64,000 nucleotides of DNA from Candidatus Fermentibacterota bacterium. Lineage in GTDB: Bacteria; Fermentibacterota; Fermentibacteria; Fermentibacterales; Fermentibacteraceae. Under the pieces are notes generated by a model. The model had not been told where the DNA came from, made no database searches, and saw nothing but the letters and a program-made list of their open reading frames with translations. The stretch is from NCBI GenBank assembly GCA_002748705.1, contig PDSZ01000035.1, forward strand, positions 1 to 64,000, in the 5' to 3' direction. A program made the translations under genes and the position numbers. Positions 52,276 to 62,682 of this stretch are shown piece by piece; position 1 is the first letter of the stretch; each line of letters opens with the position of its first letter.

Positions 52276-55200
52276 ATGCTGATTCTTACCCTTATCACTG
52301 CTTTAGTGCCCCATGCTCAGCTTAACAGTTCAGCTGCAGAACAGGTATGGCCGGTCAGTGATGTTTCTGTTTCCCAGGTTGCAGATGGTCTTTTCGCTGT
52401 AACAGCTTCAGGTTTCAACGCCACTGATGATAATGGTATTATGCTTCCTGGTAAGAATGTGATGCTGCCTGTACCTCCAGGGGAGGATGTGACTGTTTCA
52501 GTGGTTCCTTCAGGTGTTCATTCTCTTGGTCCGGTGCCTGAAATTGCAAGATCTGTTTTCTTTCAAGACCATGAACAGTTTGAAGCAGCGTCTTACGCTT
52601 CTCTGCAGAATAGCTGGGGTTATCTGACAGAGCAGGGAACCTTCAGAAGAGCCGGCTTCGTGTCAGTAAGGCTCAATCCTGTAATAGTTCAGGATGGAGA
52701 ATTGATTGCAGCGGAGAATCTCTCTGTAGTTCTGAACATGGACAGATCTGCACCGGTTGAGGTTGTGAGCGGCCACGAGGGAGAAATACTGGAAGCTGTG
52801 CTTGGCACCTCAAGTGTATGGCGTGAGCCGGTTGAAAGAACTGACGAAAGCCCCTTCTGGGGAAAGCCATGGGCAAGGATAGAGGTGGACACTGCCGGTG
52901 TTTACCAGATTACCGGAGAGATGGTTCCTGAAGCAGCAGGTATGCCTTCTGCAAGCCTGGCGATGATTACAGGCCGGGGCAGAATGATGAGCAAATCTGA
53001 TCCTGAAGCTGATGAGTTCGTACCCCGTGAAGTACCCATTCTTGTCGAAGACGGCGGAGACGGCATCTTTGATGAGTCAGACAGGCTGCTCTTCTACGGA
53101 AGAGGGCTTTCATGGTGGGAAGATGGCGGTGGTGCGCACTTCAACAGTATGTACGACTCACTGAATACCTACTGGCTTACCTGGGGAGGCGAAGGCGGTC
53201 CTTTTATGGAGGTGCTGGATGGTTCTCTCACAGGCGCTCCTTCCATAGGCGACACTTTTACCGGCAGAATTCACATGGAGCGGAACCTTCTCATGGGAGA
53301 TGGCTCGACATCATTTCAGGATAATTACGGGTGGCACAGAATTCCATCTTCATCAACTGCCAACTACAGCTTTTCCACCAAGGGTGCTACCGGTGATGGA
53401 ACAATGATTATCAGAGCTTATTGCGGCAAGACGATAATAGGTGCCACTGTAAATGTGAATCTTACCGCGTCTGTAAACGGAACTGTTTTTGCCGATACTG
53501 TTTTGGTCAGAACAGGAGTTCTTGAGTGGTCATTCCCTGTAACGGGTTTGAAAACATCACCTAACAAGCTTGCCATTCAGGTGCAGATAAATTCCTCTGC
53601 AACATATGTAAGTACCGACTGGTTCGAAGTTTTTGCGGAAACGGAATACAGAAGTACAGGGAATCAGTGTCAGGTGCCTGTTGACAGAACCTTCCAGGAA
53701 GAGGAAAGACGGCACATCAGTTGGTCCGAGAGCCTCTCAGATCAGTCTTTTGTATGTGTTGCTCTTTCTGATACAGCAGTTGTTGCCATTGATCTGCCAG
53801 GGGGAAAAGATTTTGAGTTCACAATGCCGCAAAGATGGTTTCTGCCGGTTATGTGGGTTGTTCCCCACGGTGATTACATGGAGCCGGTCAGTGTTTCTTC
53901 CGCTGCCCCTGGAAGAATAGAGGGTACAATCTCTTCAGGCAGTATTGCCTACATTTACCCTGAGATATTCCAGGCTGATATGCCTCTTCTGCAGCGGGGC
54001 AGATCTGATGTTCTGATGATACCTGTTCAGGATATCTATGATGAGTTTAACGGCGGAGTGAGAGACCCTTCTGCTGTAAGGGCATTTTTCGGCAGCACAG
54101 TCAGGTCATGGAGCGATCCTCTTGATCAGCTGGTTCTGGTTGGCGACGGCCATTGGGATCCCAGGAACTTCATATCTGACCCGCTCTCTTTTATGGACAT
54201 TATCATTTTGGGATGGGAGGATGGTCATCCAATAGTTTCAGACCTTATGTATACTATTATTCAGGGATCAAATGATCCTCAGGCAGCTGTATCAAGACTG
54301 CCGGTTACCTCCAGACAGGAGCTTCAGCTTATTGCCCAGAGGAGTGGGGACTACAGCGACATTTCAGATGAAAGCGGAACATGGCAGTCTGTTATTCTGG
54401 GTTCAGCCGATGATGAGCGCTCGCCTATTTTCGGTGAAAAAGATGATTTAGTTCATACTATTTCCATGGAGAGAACCCTCTCTTCTGAAATCCCTGAGAG
54501 GTTTATTCCGGTTAAAAACTATCTCATTTTCTTTGACTGGAACAGCAACTGGAAGAAGCCTGAAGCAAGGTCTGATCTGATAGACAAGTGGAGTGGCGGG
54601 GCTCTGATGATGCTCTATCTTGGACACGGCAGCTTCGATCAGATCGCAGATGAGGGGCTGATGTTTCTTGAGGATGCCAATCTTATGGCATGCGGGCACC
54701 GTCTTCCATGGGCTTTTTTCGGTTCATGCGATGTAGGGCTGTTCCAGAATCCGTATTCTAAGTGTATTGCTGAGAACCTGACTATTGCTCCTGATGGTGG
54801 CGCAATAGTCTCAGGTGCCTGTTCGGCCAAGTCAGGGGCTCATACAAATCCTGTTTTGATGTCGAGAATTGTCTCTCTGCTTCTTGAGGATGACAGTTTC
54901 TCAATAGGTGAAGCCCAGTGGCTGGGTATTCTGCCTATGCCTGGCCACTACTTGACATACATTGCTTTCGGTGATGGCTCTCTTTACCTGGCCATTCCTG
55001 ATTCATCAATAACTGTTGATGAACCTGAGCTTTTCACCTCTCAGCTGGCATCTGTCAATGGTTATATCAACGATTCAGGTCTGCTGCTTGTGGAAGCCTG
55101 GGAATCTGCACAGCCTGATTCTTATTTCACATTCAGGGAAAATGCTCTGATAGAGTATCTGTCTGTTCCAGGTGTGTTTTACAGGGGCATGGCACAGGCT

Positions 55201-55971
55201 TCACCGGATTTTACAGTGGAGATGTTCGTGCCGCAGGTTGCCTCTACCGGTGAGCATGCCCGAATCCGCTACTTCAATCCTTCATCAGACAGAGGAGATC
55301 TCTGTTGTTCTTATCCGCTCAATCTTGATTTCGGTCAGGGGTCTTCGAATGACACAATCGGCCCTGATATAGAGATGTGGTTTCAGGGGTTCCGTGGAGT
55401 GGAGTATCCTTCCATCTCAGGGCGAGGGGTATTACAGGCTCTTCTCAGTGACCAGTCCGGTATCAACCTTCTTCCCTATCCCGGCAATCAGCTGGCGCTC
55501 TACATAGACGACACCCCTGTGGATGTTTCCGATTTCTTCACATACGAACCTGGGTCAGCTGTAAGCGGGCAGCTTGTCTATACAATGCCTGAGCTTCAGC
55601 CAGGTGATCATGAGCTCAGGCTGAGAGCTGCTGACAATATGAGTAACCTGAGCTGGACAGAGATGACCTTCCACCTTCAGGAAGTCGAAAATGCTCAGTT
55701 TGAAGACTTCTTTGTTTATCCAACACCTGCCGTGGATTTCATGTCGTTCAACTGGGTTCAGAGCTCTCAGGGGCTGGTTGACATCTCTGTTTTCACCATT
55801 ACCGGAAGAAAAATAGCGGAGCTGGGGAACCTGTCCTGCAGCCCGGGATACAATCAGCATATCTGGGACCTTCGGGATGCAGACGGGGATCCAGTTGCAG
55901 CAGGTACCTACATCTATGTAGTATCGGCAGGTGAAACAGAGCTGACAGGAACAGCAACTGTCGCAAGATAA
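52276..55971 (+). CDS. porU: PorU-like C25 cysteine peptidase (sorting-domain processing)
   Basis: 1231 aa. Signal segment at the start, a long beta-rich front half, and a gingipain-like C25 domain (residues ~590-900): QLVLVGDGHWDPRNF, AVSRLPV, MLYLGHGSFDQI (catalytic His784), FFGSCDVGLFQNPY (catalytic Cys818), GGAIVSGACS. The end (FFVYPTPAVDFMSFNW ... VFTITGRKIAEL ... AGTYIYVVSAG) is itself a FlgD-Ig/sorting-type domain. PorU is the outer-surface sortase of Type IX secretion: it removes C-terminal domains and attaches cargo. Followed directly by a PorV-like gene, its established partner. Confidence 0.82.
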   Translation: MLILTLITALVPHAQLNSSAAEQVWPVSDVSVSQVADGLFAVTASGFNATDDNGIMLPGKNVMLPVPPGEDVTVSVVPSGVHSLGPVPEIARSVFFQDHEQFEAASYASLQNSWGYLTEQGTFRRAGFVSVRLNPVIVQDGELIAAENLSVVLNMDRSAPVEVVSGHEGEILEAVLGTSSVWREPVERTDESPFWGKPWARIEVDTAGVYQITGEMVPEAAGMPSASLAMITGRGRMMSKSDPEADEFVPREVPILVEDGGDGIFDESDRLLFYGRGLSWWEDGGGAHFNSMYDSLNTYWLTWGGEGGPFMEVLDGSLTGAPSIGDTFTGRIHMERNLLMGDGSTSFQDNYGWHRIPSSSTANYSFSTKGATGDGTMIIRAYCGKTIIGATVNVNLTASVNGTVFADTVLVRTGVLEWSFPVTGLKTSPNKLAIQVQINSSATYVSTDWFEVFAETEYRSTGNQCQVPVDRTFQEEERRHISWSESLSDQSFVCVALSDTAVVAIDLPGGKDFEFTMPQRWFLPVMWVVPHGDYMEPVSVSSAAPGRIEGTISSGSIAYIYPEIFQADMPLLQRGRSDVLMIPVQDIYDEFNGGVRDPSAVRAFFGSTVRSWSDPLDQLVLVGDGHWDPRNFISDPLSFMDIIILGWEDGHPIVSDLMYTIIQGSNDPQAAVSRLPVTSRQELQLIAQRSGDYSDISDESGTWQSVILGSADDERSPIFGEKDDLVHTISMERTLSSEIPERFIPVKNYLIFFDWNSNWKKPEARSDLIDKWSGGALMMLYLGHGSFDQIADEGLMFLEDANLMACGHRLPWAFFGSCDVGLFQNPYSKCIAENLTIAPDGGAIVSGACSAKSGAHTNPVLMSRIVSLLLEDDSFSIGEAQWLGILPMPGHYLTYIAFGDGSLYLAIPDSSITVDEPELFTSQLASVNGYINDSGLLLVEAWESAQPDSYFTFRENALIEYLSVPGVFYRGMAQASPDFTVEMFVPQVASTGEHARIRYFNPSSDRGDLCCSYPLNLDFGQGSSNDTIGPDIEMWFQGFRGVEYPSISGRGVLQALLSDQSGINLLPYPGNQLALYIDDTPVDVSDFFTYEPGSAVSGQLVYTMPELQPGDHELRLRAADNMSNLSWTEMTFHLQEVENAQFEDFFVYPTPAVDFMSFNWVQSSQGLVDISVFTITGRKIAELGNLSCSPGYNQHIWDLRDADGDPVAAGTYIYVVSAGETELTGTATVAR

Positions 55972-56006
55972 TGACAAAAGCATAGATAATAACAGGAGGT
56001 TTCTAT

Positions 56007-57035
56007 ATGCGTTCGTTCTTTACTGCAGGTGTAGTCCTGCTCTTTGCAGTTCAGGGAGCTTTCGCAGCTACTGCAAGTGTTATATGGCTTGACATAACCC
56101 CCGGCGCACGGGCCAACGGAATGGGTGAGACATTCACAGCCATTGCAGATGATGCAACAGCATCGTACTGGAATCCTGCAGGCCTTGCATTTGCCGCACA
56201 GGAGAAGAAGGAGATCACGCTTCAGCACTCCCAGTGGCTTCCTCAGCTTGCAGATGATCTTTATTATGAGTTTCTGGGATATGCCCAGCAGATAGAGAAC
56301 CTTGGCGGAGTTGGCGGCAACATAACATTCATGTCACTTGGTGAGCAGCAGGAGATAGAGGCCGGCAGCACTGAGCCGGTGGGAACTTTCTACGCATACG
56401 GTATTGCCGCTGATGCAGCATTCGGAACAGAGGTTGCTCCAGGTCTTGCTGCAGGTGTAGGCCTTAAGTTCATCTATGACCATCTCTATTATGAGGAAAA
56501 CGGCAAAGGTTCTTCCTTTGCAGCTGATCTTGGTATTCTCTACCATGTTCCTGAACAGAATTACGGCCAGATCTCACTTGGAGCAGCTCTCTCCAATCTT
56601 GGGCCTAATGTGAGTTACGGTGGAAACAGTGAAAACAACCCTCTTCCCAGGGAACTGAGGCTTGGAGCTGCTTATCTTCCCTTTGAAGACGAACTGATGT
56701 CTCTTCTGATTTCCGCAGACTATACCAAACTTCTGGTGAGTATTAACAATCCTCCGGAGCCTCAGTCCGGCGGTTCTGAAGATGAGAGCCTTGCTGACGA
56801 GTTGAGCGAGAACAAGTGGGGTGCAGGAGCCGAGTTCCGGTACTACAAACTTCTTGCTTTGAGAGCTGGTTATATCCATGATACCGAGGGCGATACTACC
56901 ATATCAGGTATCTCTTTCGGAGCCGGTCTCCAGTGGAACGATTTCCTTCTGGATATGGCATTCATTCCAGTGGAGGAATCCCTTCAGGGTTCCGGCAAGT
57001 ACAATCAGAAGTACAGTCTCACCCTCAGGTTCTGA
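56007..57035 (+). CDS. porV: PorV/PorQ-type outer membrane beta-barrel
   Basis: 342 aa, signal peptide (FTAGVVLLFAVQGAFA), then DITPGARANGMGETFTAIAD and ATASYWNPAGLAFA, the signature start of the PorV/UPF0164 family, and alternating strands to a terminal aromatic (KYSLTLRF). PorV (LptO) links PorU to the translocon and shuttles sorted cargo. AGGAGG 8 bases before the ATG. Stop overlaps the next start, so cargo and machinery are co-translated. Confidence 0.85.
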   Translation: MRSFFTAGVVLLFAVQGAFAATASVIWLDITPGARANGMGETFTAIADDATASYWNPAGLAFAAQEKKEITLQHSQWLPQLADDLYYEFLGYAQQIENLGGVGGNITFMSLGEQQEIEAGSTEPVGTFYAYGIAADAAFGTEVAPGLAAGVGLKFIYDHLYYEENGKGSSFAADLGILYHVPEQNYGQISLGAALSNLGPNVSYGGNSENNPLPRELRLGAAYLPFEDELMSLLISADYTKLLVSINNPPEPQSGGSEDESLADELSENKWGAGAEFRYYKLLALRAGYIHDTEGDTTISGISFGAGLQWNDFLLDMAFIPVEESLQGSGKYNQKYSLTLRF

Positions 57036-59803
57036 TGAGAAACTGTATTCTTTCTGTTCTGCTTCTGGCCTCTCTGGCCTCTGCAGCTCCACCGGTTCCC
57101 GGCTCAGGTGTCACAGATGTGCCTGAGGGAGTCTCAGACGGCAGGGCGGTTGTCAGTCTGACTGGTGGAGATTACGACCTGGATGCAGACTCAACCATAA
57201 GAATCTGTGCCCTGAAGGTGGAATTTCTCCCTGACTATACCGAAACCACCAGCGGCAGCGGTGAATTTGAGACAGGCGGCGCAGAGATTGCTTTGCTGAT
57301 GGAGCAGTTTGCCGATTACTACTACGATGTGAGCGGCGGTCAGCTTGTGCTTGATATAACCCTGTATCCTGCAGATGACAGCGCTTTCAGAGTGGATCAC
57401 CAGATGGCCTACTACGGAGCAGATCGGAAGAACGGCAAAGGTCAGTGTGAGCTTTTGAGAGATGCAGTCAATGCAGCAGACCAGTCTGTTGACTTCTCTC
57501 AGTACGGTGCTGTGATTGTTATACACGCAGGAGCAGGACAGGAATCTGATATACGGGGCAACAGCCCTGATGATATTCATTCCATGTTCATCAACAGTGC
57601 CAATCTTGAGCATTACCTTGGTACACCATCCGTTATCACCGATGACGGTGTTGCCGTTCGCGAGGGGTGTATCAATCCGGAGACAGAGACTCAGGATAAT
57701 TACGGTCTGGGTGTTCTGGGAACCATTGCCCACGAATTCGGCCATCAGCTTGGGCTGCCTGACCTTTACAACACCGAAACCGGTTCAGTTGGTATAGGGG
57801 GATGGGATCTCATGGGCTACGGACAGTGGCTCATGAACGGATTCTGGCCTGCTGCTCCTGGAGCCTGGAGCCGAATGTTTCTTAAATGGGAGTCTCCTGA
57901 GATAATAGCTCCTGGAACCTATGCTGCAGAGCAGGAAGGAACCGTTTACAGAATACCCCTTACTTCCACAGAGTATCTCCTTCTTGAGAACAGACAGCGG
58001 GACCCTGACGGTGACGGCCAGTGCGGCCCCCATGACAGGGATTACGGTCTGCCTGGATCAGGACTTCTTATATGGCATGTGGACGAGACAAGGCTTGGCC
58101 CTTACAAACAGGCTAACAGGGTCAATGTTGATCCTCTTCACAAGGGTGTGGATGTGGAGGAAGCAGACGGCATACAGGATCTTGACTACGGCTTCCCCAC
58201 ATGGTTCAGCATAGAAGGCAGCGAGTTCGATCCCTGGAAGACCGACGGGTATGCCTGGGAGTTCACTCCATCTTCAACCCCTTCCACTGACGCTTCATGG
58301 GGAGGCACCACAGGTGTTTCCGTTGAGGTTACCACTCCTTCTCAGAACACTATGGAATTCATTTATTCCCTTGCAGGAGTGGTTCCGGGATGGCCTGTAT
58401 CGCTTTCCGGATGCAGGTTCGGCCCTGTGTTCTGGTCTCCTCCTGAAGGAGAGTTTGTTGTTGTTGTAAGAGGTAACAGGCAGGCAATTGCCATTTCTTC
58501 AGATGGCAGCGACAAAATAAGTGCAGGGCTCAATCTCACCGCTCCGCCTGTTGTCTGTAATACCGGCGGAAAGGAATACCTTGTTGTATGCCAGGCTGAC
58601 GGTTCCGTTCACCTGCGCCTTCCTGACTGGACAGAAGCTCCAGGATGGCCCTTTAACGCAGGAAGCCCTGTAACCCAGGCAACTGTTGCCACCGGGCAGA
58701 ACAGAATCTACCTTATCACAGAGGATAATCTTCTTTATGCTCTTAACTATGATGGCATACAGTGTAACGGATCACCTACCTCTTTCAGCCTTCCTCTCAC
58801 AGGCGGATGCGTTTATCCTGATTCTGAGAACCCGGGATTTGTTCTGGTTTCAGCAGACGGCTCACTGCGAAGAACAGGACCAGGGGGCGGAACAATATTC
58901 GGCTGGCCGGTGCACCCAGGAACCGAGGACGCAGCCATGCCCTTTGCAGCTGATATTGACAGGGACGGTGATGTGGAAGTGGTTGCAGCAGCTGACGGAA
59001 AGATATGGTCGTACTCTTCAGATTCATCACTGGAACCTGGATTTCCTGTGGAGGTTCAGGGTGAAATACTCTCAGATCCTTTTCCTGCCGATGTGGACAG
59101 TGACGGATACATTGAGACAGTAATTGAAACCACAAAGGGACTTGAGGCATTTACATCTTCAGGGACAATCGCAACTGACTGGCCGTTTGTTACAGAAACA
59201 GACTCTCTGGTTTACCAATACAAGAGACACAGCAGCGGCATAGGAGGTGACGGTTTTCTTGTTGCGCCTCTCAGAGACGGCAGAACCGTGATTCTTCAGG
59301 AGGGATACTGTTTTGCTTTTGGAGACCAGCCTGCAGGCAGACCTGTTCTTCACCGTTTTACCGGAGAAGACAGTTACAGGCTCATGGTTACAGCAGCCGG
59401 TGGATCCACAGGTGCATTCTATACCGACTTTATTCCCCAGGGGTGGCATACAGGAATGGACAGAGGCGGCGAGAGGTGCTGGTATGCTCAGGACCTCCCT
59501 CCTGTTGCTTCAAGAGATAACCTGCTTTCCGAGGAAACCTTCTTTGTGTGGCCCAATCCTGTAACTGCAGATACAGGATACATCCGTTTTGAGCCGGGGT
59601 CCGATGCTGATTACACCATAAGGATATTTAACATTGCCGGAGAACTTGCAGGAGAGTTCAGCGGCAGTGCCCCTGGCGGTGTGCCCTGGGAGGTTAACTG
59701 GAATACTGAAGATCTGGCACCTGGCGTCTACTATGTGTGCCTTGAACTTAACTCTGAAGGAACAGTGGCAGAGGCCCTGTTCCAGGCTGCGGTGGTGAAC
59801 TGA
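57035..59803 (+). CDS. M6-family secreted metalloprotease with propeller and sorting domain
   Basis: 922 aa from ATG 57035 (overlaps the PorV stop). Signal peptide, then an M6 catalytic domain with HEFGHQLGLPDLYN (HExxHxxGxxD, His233), and a Met-turn-like GGWDLMGYG. Next a propeller-like region with DIDRDGDVEVVAAADGKIWS repeats. The end (FVWPNPVTADTGYIRFEP ... RIFNIAGELAGEF ... LAPGVYYVCLEL) is a sorting domain. It is a cell-surface or secreted protease, the immune inhibitor A group, and a probable cargo of the PorUV module. The frame is open upstream into porV but that start is excluded by the signal peptide. Confidence 0.87.
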   Translation: MRNCILSVLLLASLASAAPPVPGSGVTDVPEGVSDGRAVVSLTGGDYDLDADSTIRICALKVEFLPDYTETTSGSGEFETGGAEIALLMEQFADYYYDVSGGQLVLDITLYPADDSAFRVDHQMAYYGADRKNGKGQCELLRDAVNAADQSVDFSQYGAVIVIHAGAGQESDIRGNSPDDIHSMFINSANLEHYLGTPSVITDDGVAVREGCINPETETQDNYGLGVLGTIAHEFGHQLGLPDLYNTETGSVGIGGWDLMGYGQWLMNGFWPAAPGAWSRMFLKWESPEIIAPGTYAAEQEGTVYRIPLTSTEYLLLENRQRDPDGDGQCGPHDRDYGLPGSGLLIWHVDETRLGPYKQANRVNVDPLHKGVDVEEADGIQDLDYGFPTWFSIEGSEFDPWKTDGYAWEFTPSSTPSTDASWGGTTGVSVEVTTPSQNTMEFIYSLAGVVPGWPVSLSGCRFGPVFWSPPEGEFVVVVRGNRQAIAISSDGSDKISAGLNLTAPPVVCNTGGKEYLVVCQADGSVHLRLPDWTEAPGWPFNAGSPVTQATVATGQNRIYLITEDNLLYALNYDGIQCNGSPTSFSLPLTGGCVYPDSENPGFVLVSADGSLRRTGPGGGTIFGWPVHPGTEDAAMPFAADIDRDGDVEVVAAADGKIWSYSSDSSLEPGFPVEVQGEILSDPFPADVDSDGYIETVIETTKGLEAFTSSGTIATDWPFVTETDSLVYQYKRHSSGIGGDGFLVAPLRDGRTVILQEGYCFAFGDQPAGRPVLHRFTGEDSYRLMVTAAGGSTGAFYTDFIPQGWHTGMDRGGERCWYAQDLPPVASRDNLLSEETFFVWPNPVTADTGYIRFEPGSDADYTIRIFNIAGELAGEFSGSAPGGVPWEVNWNTEDLAPGVYYVCLELNSEGTVAEALFQAAVVN

Positions 59804-60444
59804 TGCGAAGAACAGTATTGACCATTCTGATAGCCGCTTCTGTTGCTGCAGGGGCAGACAAAGGAACTGTTCTCCGTTCCATAGTACTTCCAGGATGGGG
59901 GCAGATGCATGCAGGCCACAGCACCAGAGGTGCTGTTTTCATGGGGTTGGAAGCCTCAATATGGACCGGTGTGGGGCTGTCTTACCTTCAGGGAGTTTTC
60001 AACAGAGACGATTTCAGAAATCTGGCAATGGAGGAGGCAGGCATTGATGTATCCTGGAGAAACAGAGAATTTCAGGATGATGTGGGCAAATACTCCAGCA
60101 GCAGCGAGTACAATGATTACATAAGAAGTCTTGCCAGGGCCCTCTATCCGGATGACCTTGAGGCGCAGAGGGAATACTACGAGAATCATGCAAGATACGG
60201 CAGTGACAGCTGGAACTGGGCAGGTTCCTCTGCCAGAGAGGAATATACCACCGCTCTCCGTGACAGCAGGGAATGGTTCAGACGAACCACCTATGTGGCA
60301 GCTTTTGCACTTGTGAACAGAGCTGTCAGTGCCATTGACGCTTCTCTTCTGGACCCTTCCGAGCCTGGTATCTACACTGACATGAGTTTTCCTGAAAGTG
60401 CCGACTTTTCATCGGTCCGATTCACAATTGGAGCACGATTCTGA
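59803..60444 (+). CDS. DUF5683-like membrane protein
   Basis: 213 aa. Signal-like N-terminus, then RSIVLPGWGQMHAGHSTRGA and a hydrophobic helix (FMGLEASIWTGVGLSYLQ): the 'PGwGQ.y.g...kG' motif of DUF5683 membrane proteins, which are common in Bacteroidetes near secretion and envelope genes but have no known role. The middle part is rich in acidic and aromatic residues. Overlaps both neighbours by a few bases; it is part of the coupled operon. Confidence 0.65.
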   Translation: MRRTVLTILIAASVAAGADKGTVLRSIVLPGWGQMHAGHSTRGAVFMGLEASIWTGVGLSYLQGVFNRDDFRNLAMEEAGIDVSWRNREFQDDVGKYSSSSEYNDYIRSLARALYPDDLEAQREYYENHARYGSDSWNWAGSSAREEYTTALRDSREWFRRTTYVAAFALVNRAVSAIDASLLDPSEPGIYTDMSFPESADFSSVRFTIGARF

Positions 60445-62069
60445 TGGCTGTATTCTACCTGTTATCTATCCTTGTTTCCGCTGGAGAAATGGGTATCAGC
60501 GGAACATTTCACTATCCTGAGATTCAGCAGATGGATCTCAGACATGATCCTGCAAATGAGCCTTCAGGTCCTCTGGCGTCAACTGATGGTGACCATCAGG
60601 TCGGAGATGTGGTGAATTTCTGGGCTATGGATGAGAGTGGCCCGGTACCGACATTTTATCTCACCAGCGCCACATGCCGGTTCGTGGGAGAGCAGACATA
60701 CATCTTTGTTGAGGATGCCCAGTGGGGGATAAATTACAATCAGGACAATGTGGATGTTCTCGCTGCTGAACTTGAGGGCGATGACGGCATAGTAGCCACA
60801 GACGCAGAGTATTTCGGAGATATTCCCGACCTGATTGACAACGATCCAAAAGTTTACTTTCTGGTGCTTGACATAAGGGACAACTACGGTGTTGCCGGGC
60901 AGAAAGTGTACATAGCAGGCTATTTCAGCCCGTACAACATGTTTACAGAATGGGAGGCCAGAAACTATTACGGCGGTCACTCCAACGAGGTGGAGATGCT
61001 TTACATCGACTGCTGGCCTTCAGTAGGGGATGATGCCACCTTTACTGCAAGCCACGAGCTTGTTCACCTGATACAGTACGGAATAAAGCCGTTCAGCGGC
61101 GAAGAGCTCTGGGTAATAGAGAATCAGGCCCAGGCAGGCACATTTGTCTGCGGATATCCTGCCATGCAGGTTAAAACATTCATTGAGACAGGCGGAGTCA
61201 CACCGATCAAATGGACTGATCTTGCCGATCCGGCTGAGTATGTTGCAGGCTACGGTGCCGGTTTCCTCTTTTTCTCATATCTCTTTGAGAATTACGGAGG
61301 AAAAGATTTCCTCTGGACAAGCATGCATTCCTCAACAAGGGGAATTCAGGGTGTATTGGAGGCAATAGAGACTGCCACCGGTCAGAAGGCGGATATTGAG
61401 CTGATACTGAGGGACTGGATGCTCTCCTGTTTCATTGACAACTATGAAGCAGGTTACGGATGGAAGAGCTTCAAAATTGCAGATTATGACACCTCCGATC
61501 CCGGCAACCGGCCTGGTATGGATTACACCGGAGTAGTTTCATCCACACCATGGAGCGATCCCTGGCATGAGATCACAGGTTTTTCAGGAAACTATTACAG
61601 AATCGAAGACGATCTTTCAGGAAGCCTCAGAGCAGAGGGTACAGGTATCGGGAACCTTGAAGTTTTCTTCCTTGAAGAGAACAAACTTACCGAACTTAAT
61701 TCCGGAAGCGCGTCGGATGTTGCAGTGAGTCTTGATTCCCCTGGAACTCTGATGCTCATGTGCAACAGTTTTGCCGGTATCAGCATGAATGTTCACGGAG
61801 GCTCCATAGGCGGCGGAAGTGCGTTTGCCTTTTATCCCAACCCCTGTCTCGGAGATCTTTACTTCCAGTTCAACTCTACTGGAGAGCCGGTTGAACTGGC
61901 TGTTTTCGATCAGGCGGGAGTTCATGTGGAGACAGTTGCCCTTACAGCCCCTGCCGGAGAGGCTGTGGTTACCTACAGCGGGGCATCAAAGCTTGCTTCC
62001 GGAGTGTACTTCTTCCGGTTCAGTCAGGGTTCCAGAACGGAAACCGGCCGTGTTGCCGTGGTTCGTTAG
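60444..62069 (+). CDS. M30-like secreted metallopeptidase with sorting domain
   Basis: 541 aa. Signal segment, then a domain around TASHELVHLIQYGIKP (HExxH, His204, with a downstream ENQAQ and GAGFLFFSYLFENYGG), similar to hyicolysin-type M30 peptidases. The C-terminal ~90 residues, AFYPNPCLGDLYFQF, LAVFDQAGVHVETVAL, LASGVYFFRFSQG, VAVVR, are a sorting domain. Second probable protease cargo of this operon. Starts on the stop of the preceding gene. Confidence 0.78.
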   Translation: MAVFYLLSILVSAGEMGISGTFHYPEIQQMDLRHDPANEPSGPLASTDGDHQVGDVVNFWAMDESGPVPTFYLTSATCRFVGEQTYIFVEDAQWGINYNQDNVDVLAAELEGDDGIVATDAEYFGDIPDLIDNDPKVYFLVLDIRDNYGVAGQKVYIAGYFSPYNMFTEWEARNYYGGHSNEVEMLYIDCWPSVGDDATFTASHELVHLIQYGIKPFSGEELWVIENQAQAGTFVCGYPAMQVKTFIETGGVTPIKWTDLADPAEYVAGYGAGFLFFSYLFENYGGKDFLWTSMHSSTRGIQGVLEAIETATGQKADIELILRDWMLSCFIDNYEAGYGWKSFKIADYDTSDPGNRPGMDYTGVVSSTPWSDPWHEITGFSGNYYRIEDDLSGSLRAEGTGIGNLEVFFLEENKLTELNSGSASDVAVSLDSPGTLMLMCNSFAGISMNVHGGSIGGGSAFAFYPNPCLGDLYFQFNSTGEPVELAVFDQAGVHVETVALTAPAGEAVVTYSGASKLASGVYFFRFSQGSRTETGRVAVVR

Positions 62070-62682
62070 TACCTGTCTTCTTCTTCTCCCTGCCCTGAAC
62101 GGCATCGTTCCAGTTGACATAGAAATTGATAACAACGGCAGACTCTGGGTGCTTTCAGCCCTGGAGCCTGCCGTTTACCGCATTACCATGTCAGGGGAGA
62201 GGAACCGCTTTGAAGTGGAAGATTCAGGGCCTCTCTCAGGTCTTGCCCTTTCTCCAGGGGGCAGATGGGCAGTATCCTCAAGAAACAGCGGAAAAATTAC
62301 AGTATTCAATTCTGATGATCTGGTAATTGAAGAACTTGTGGTTGGAACACCTGGAGACCTTGTTTTCACAGGAATGGATATCTGGGTAGTGAACATATCC
62401 ACCGGAGATATAGTCTCTCCCTGGAGCGGTGTGATTGCCAGAGGCATTGCAGGTGCCGACTCAAGACTCTGTGCAGGAAAGGGAGGAGAGGTTCTGGTTT
62501 CCGGTTCCAGTGGTGTTTTTAAACTCTCTTCCGGACAGGCTCCTGTGAGTATTGCTCAATCTGGAAGCGCCTGTTTCGCCGGCGAGAGTGTCATGGTGGA
62601 AGGGAATGCCATCCTCTCAGCTTCTTCATCAGGGAACATGGTGATAAGATGGGGCCCTGACATATACGAAGTGCTTGAATGA
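62050..62682 (+). CDS. Exported beta-propeller protein, unknown
   Basis: 210 aa from GTG 62050 (TTG 62053 is equally possible); the frame is open back to 61819 but the signal-like WFVSTCLLLLPALNG supports a start here, overlapping the peptidase stop by 20 bases. Repeats such as VDIEIDNNGRLWVLSALEPA, LSGLALSPGGRWAVSSRNSG and VVGTPGDLVFTGMDIWVVNI form a small NHL/SMP-type propeller. No catalytic residues visible. Part of the coupled secretion operon. Confidence 0.6.
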   Translation: MLPWFVSTCLLLLPALNGIVPVDIEIDNNGRLWVLSALEPAVYRITMSGERNRFEVEDSGPLSGLALSPGGRWAVSSRNSGKITVFNSDDLVIEELVVGTPGDLVFTGMDIWVVNISTGDIVSPWSGVIARGIAGADSRLCAGKGGEVLVSGSSGVFKLSSGQAPVSIAQSGSACFAGESVMVEGNAILSASSSGNMVIRWGPDIYEVLE

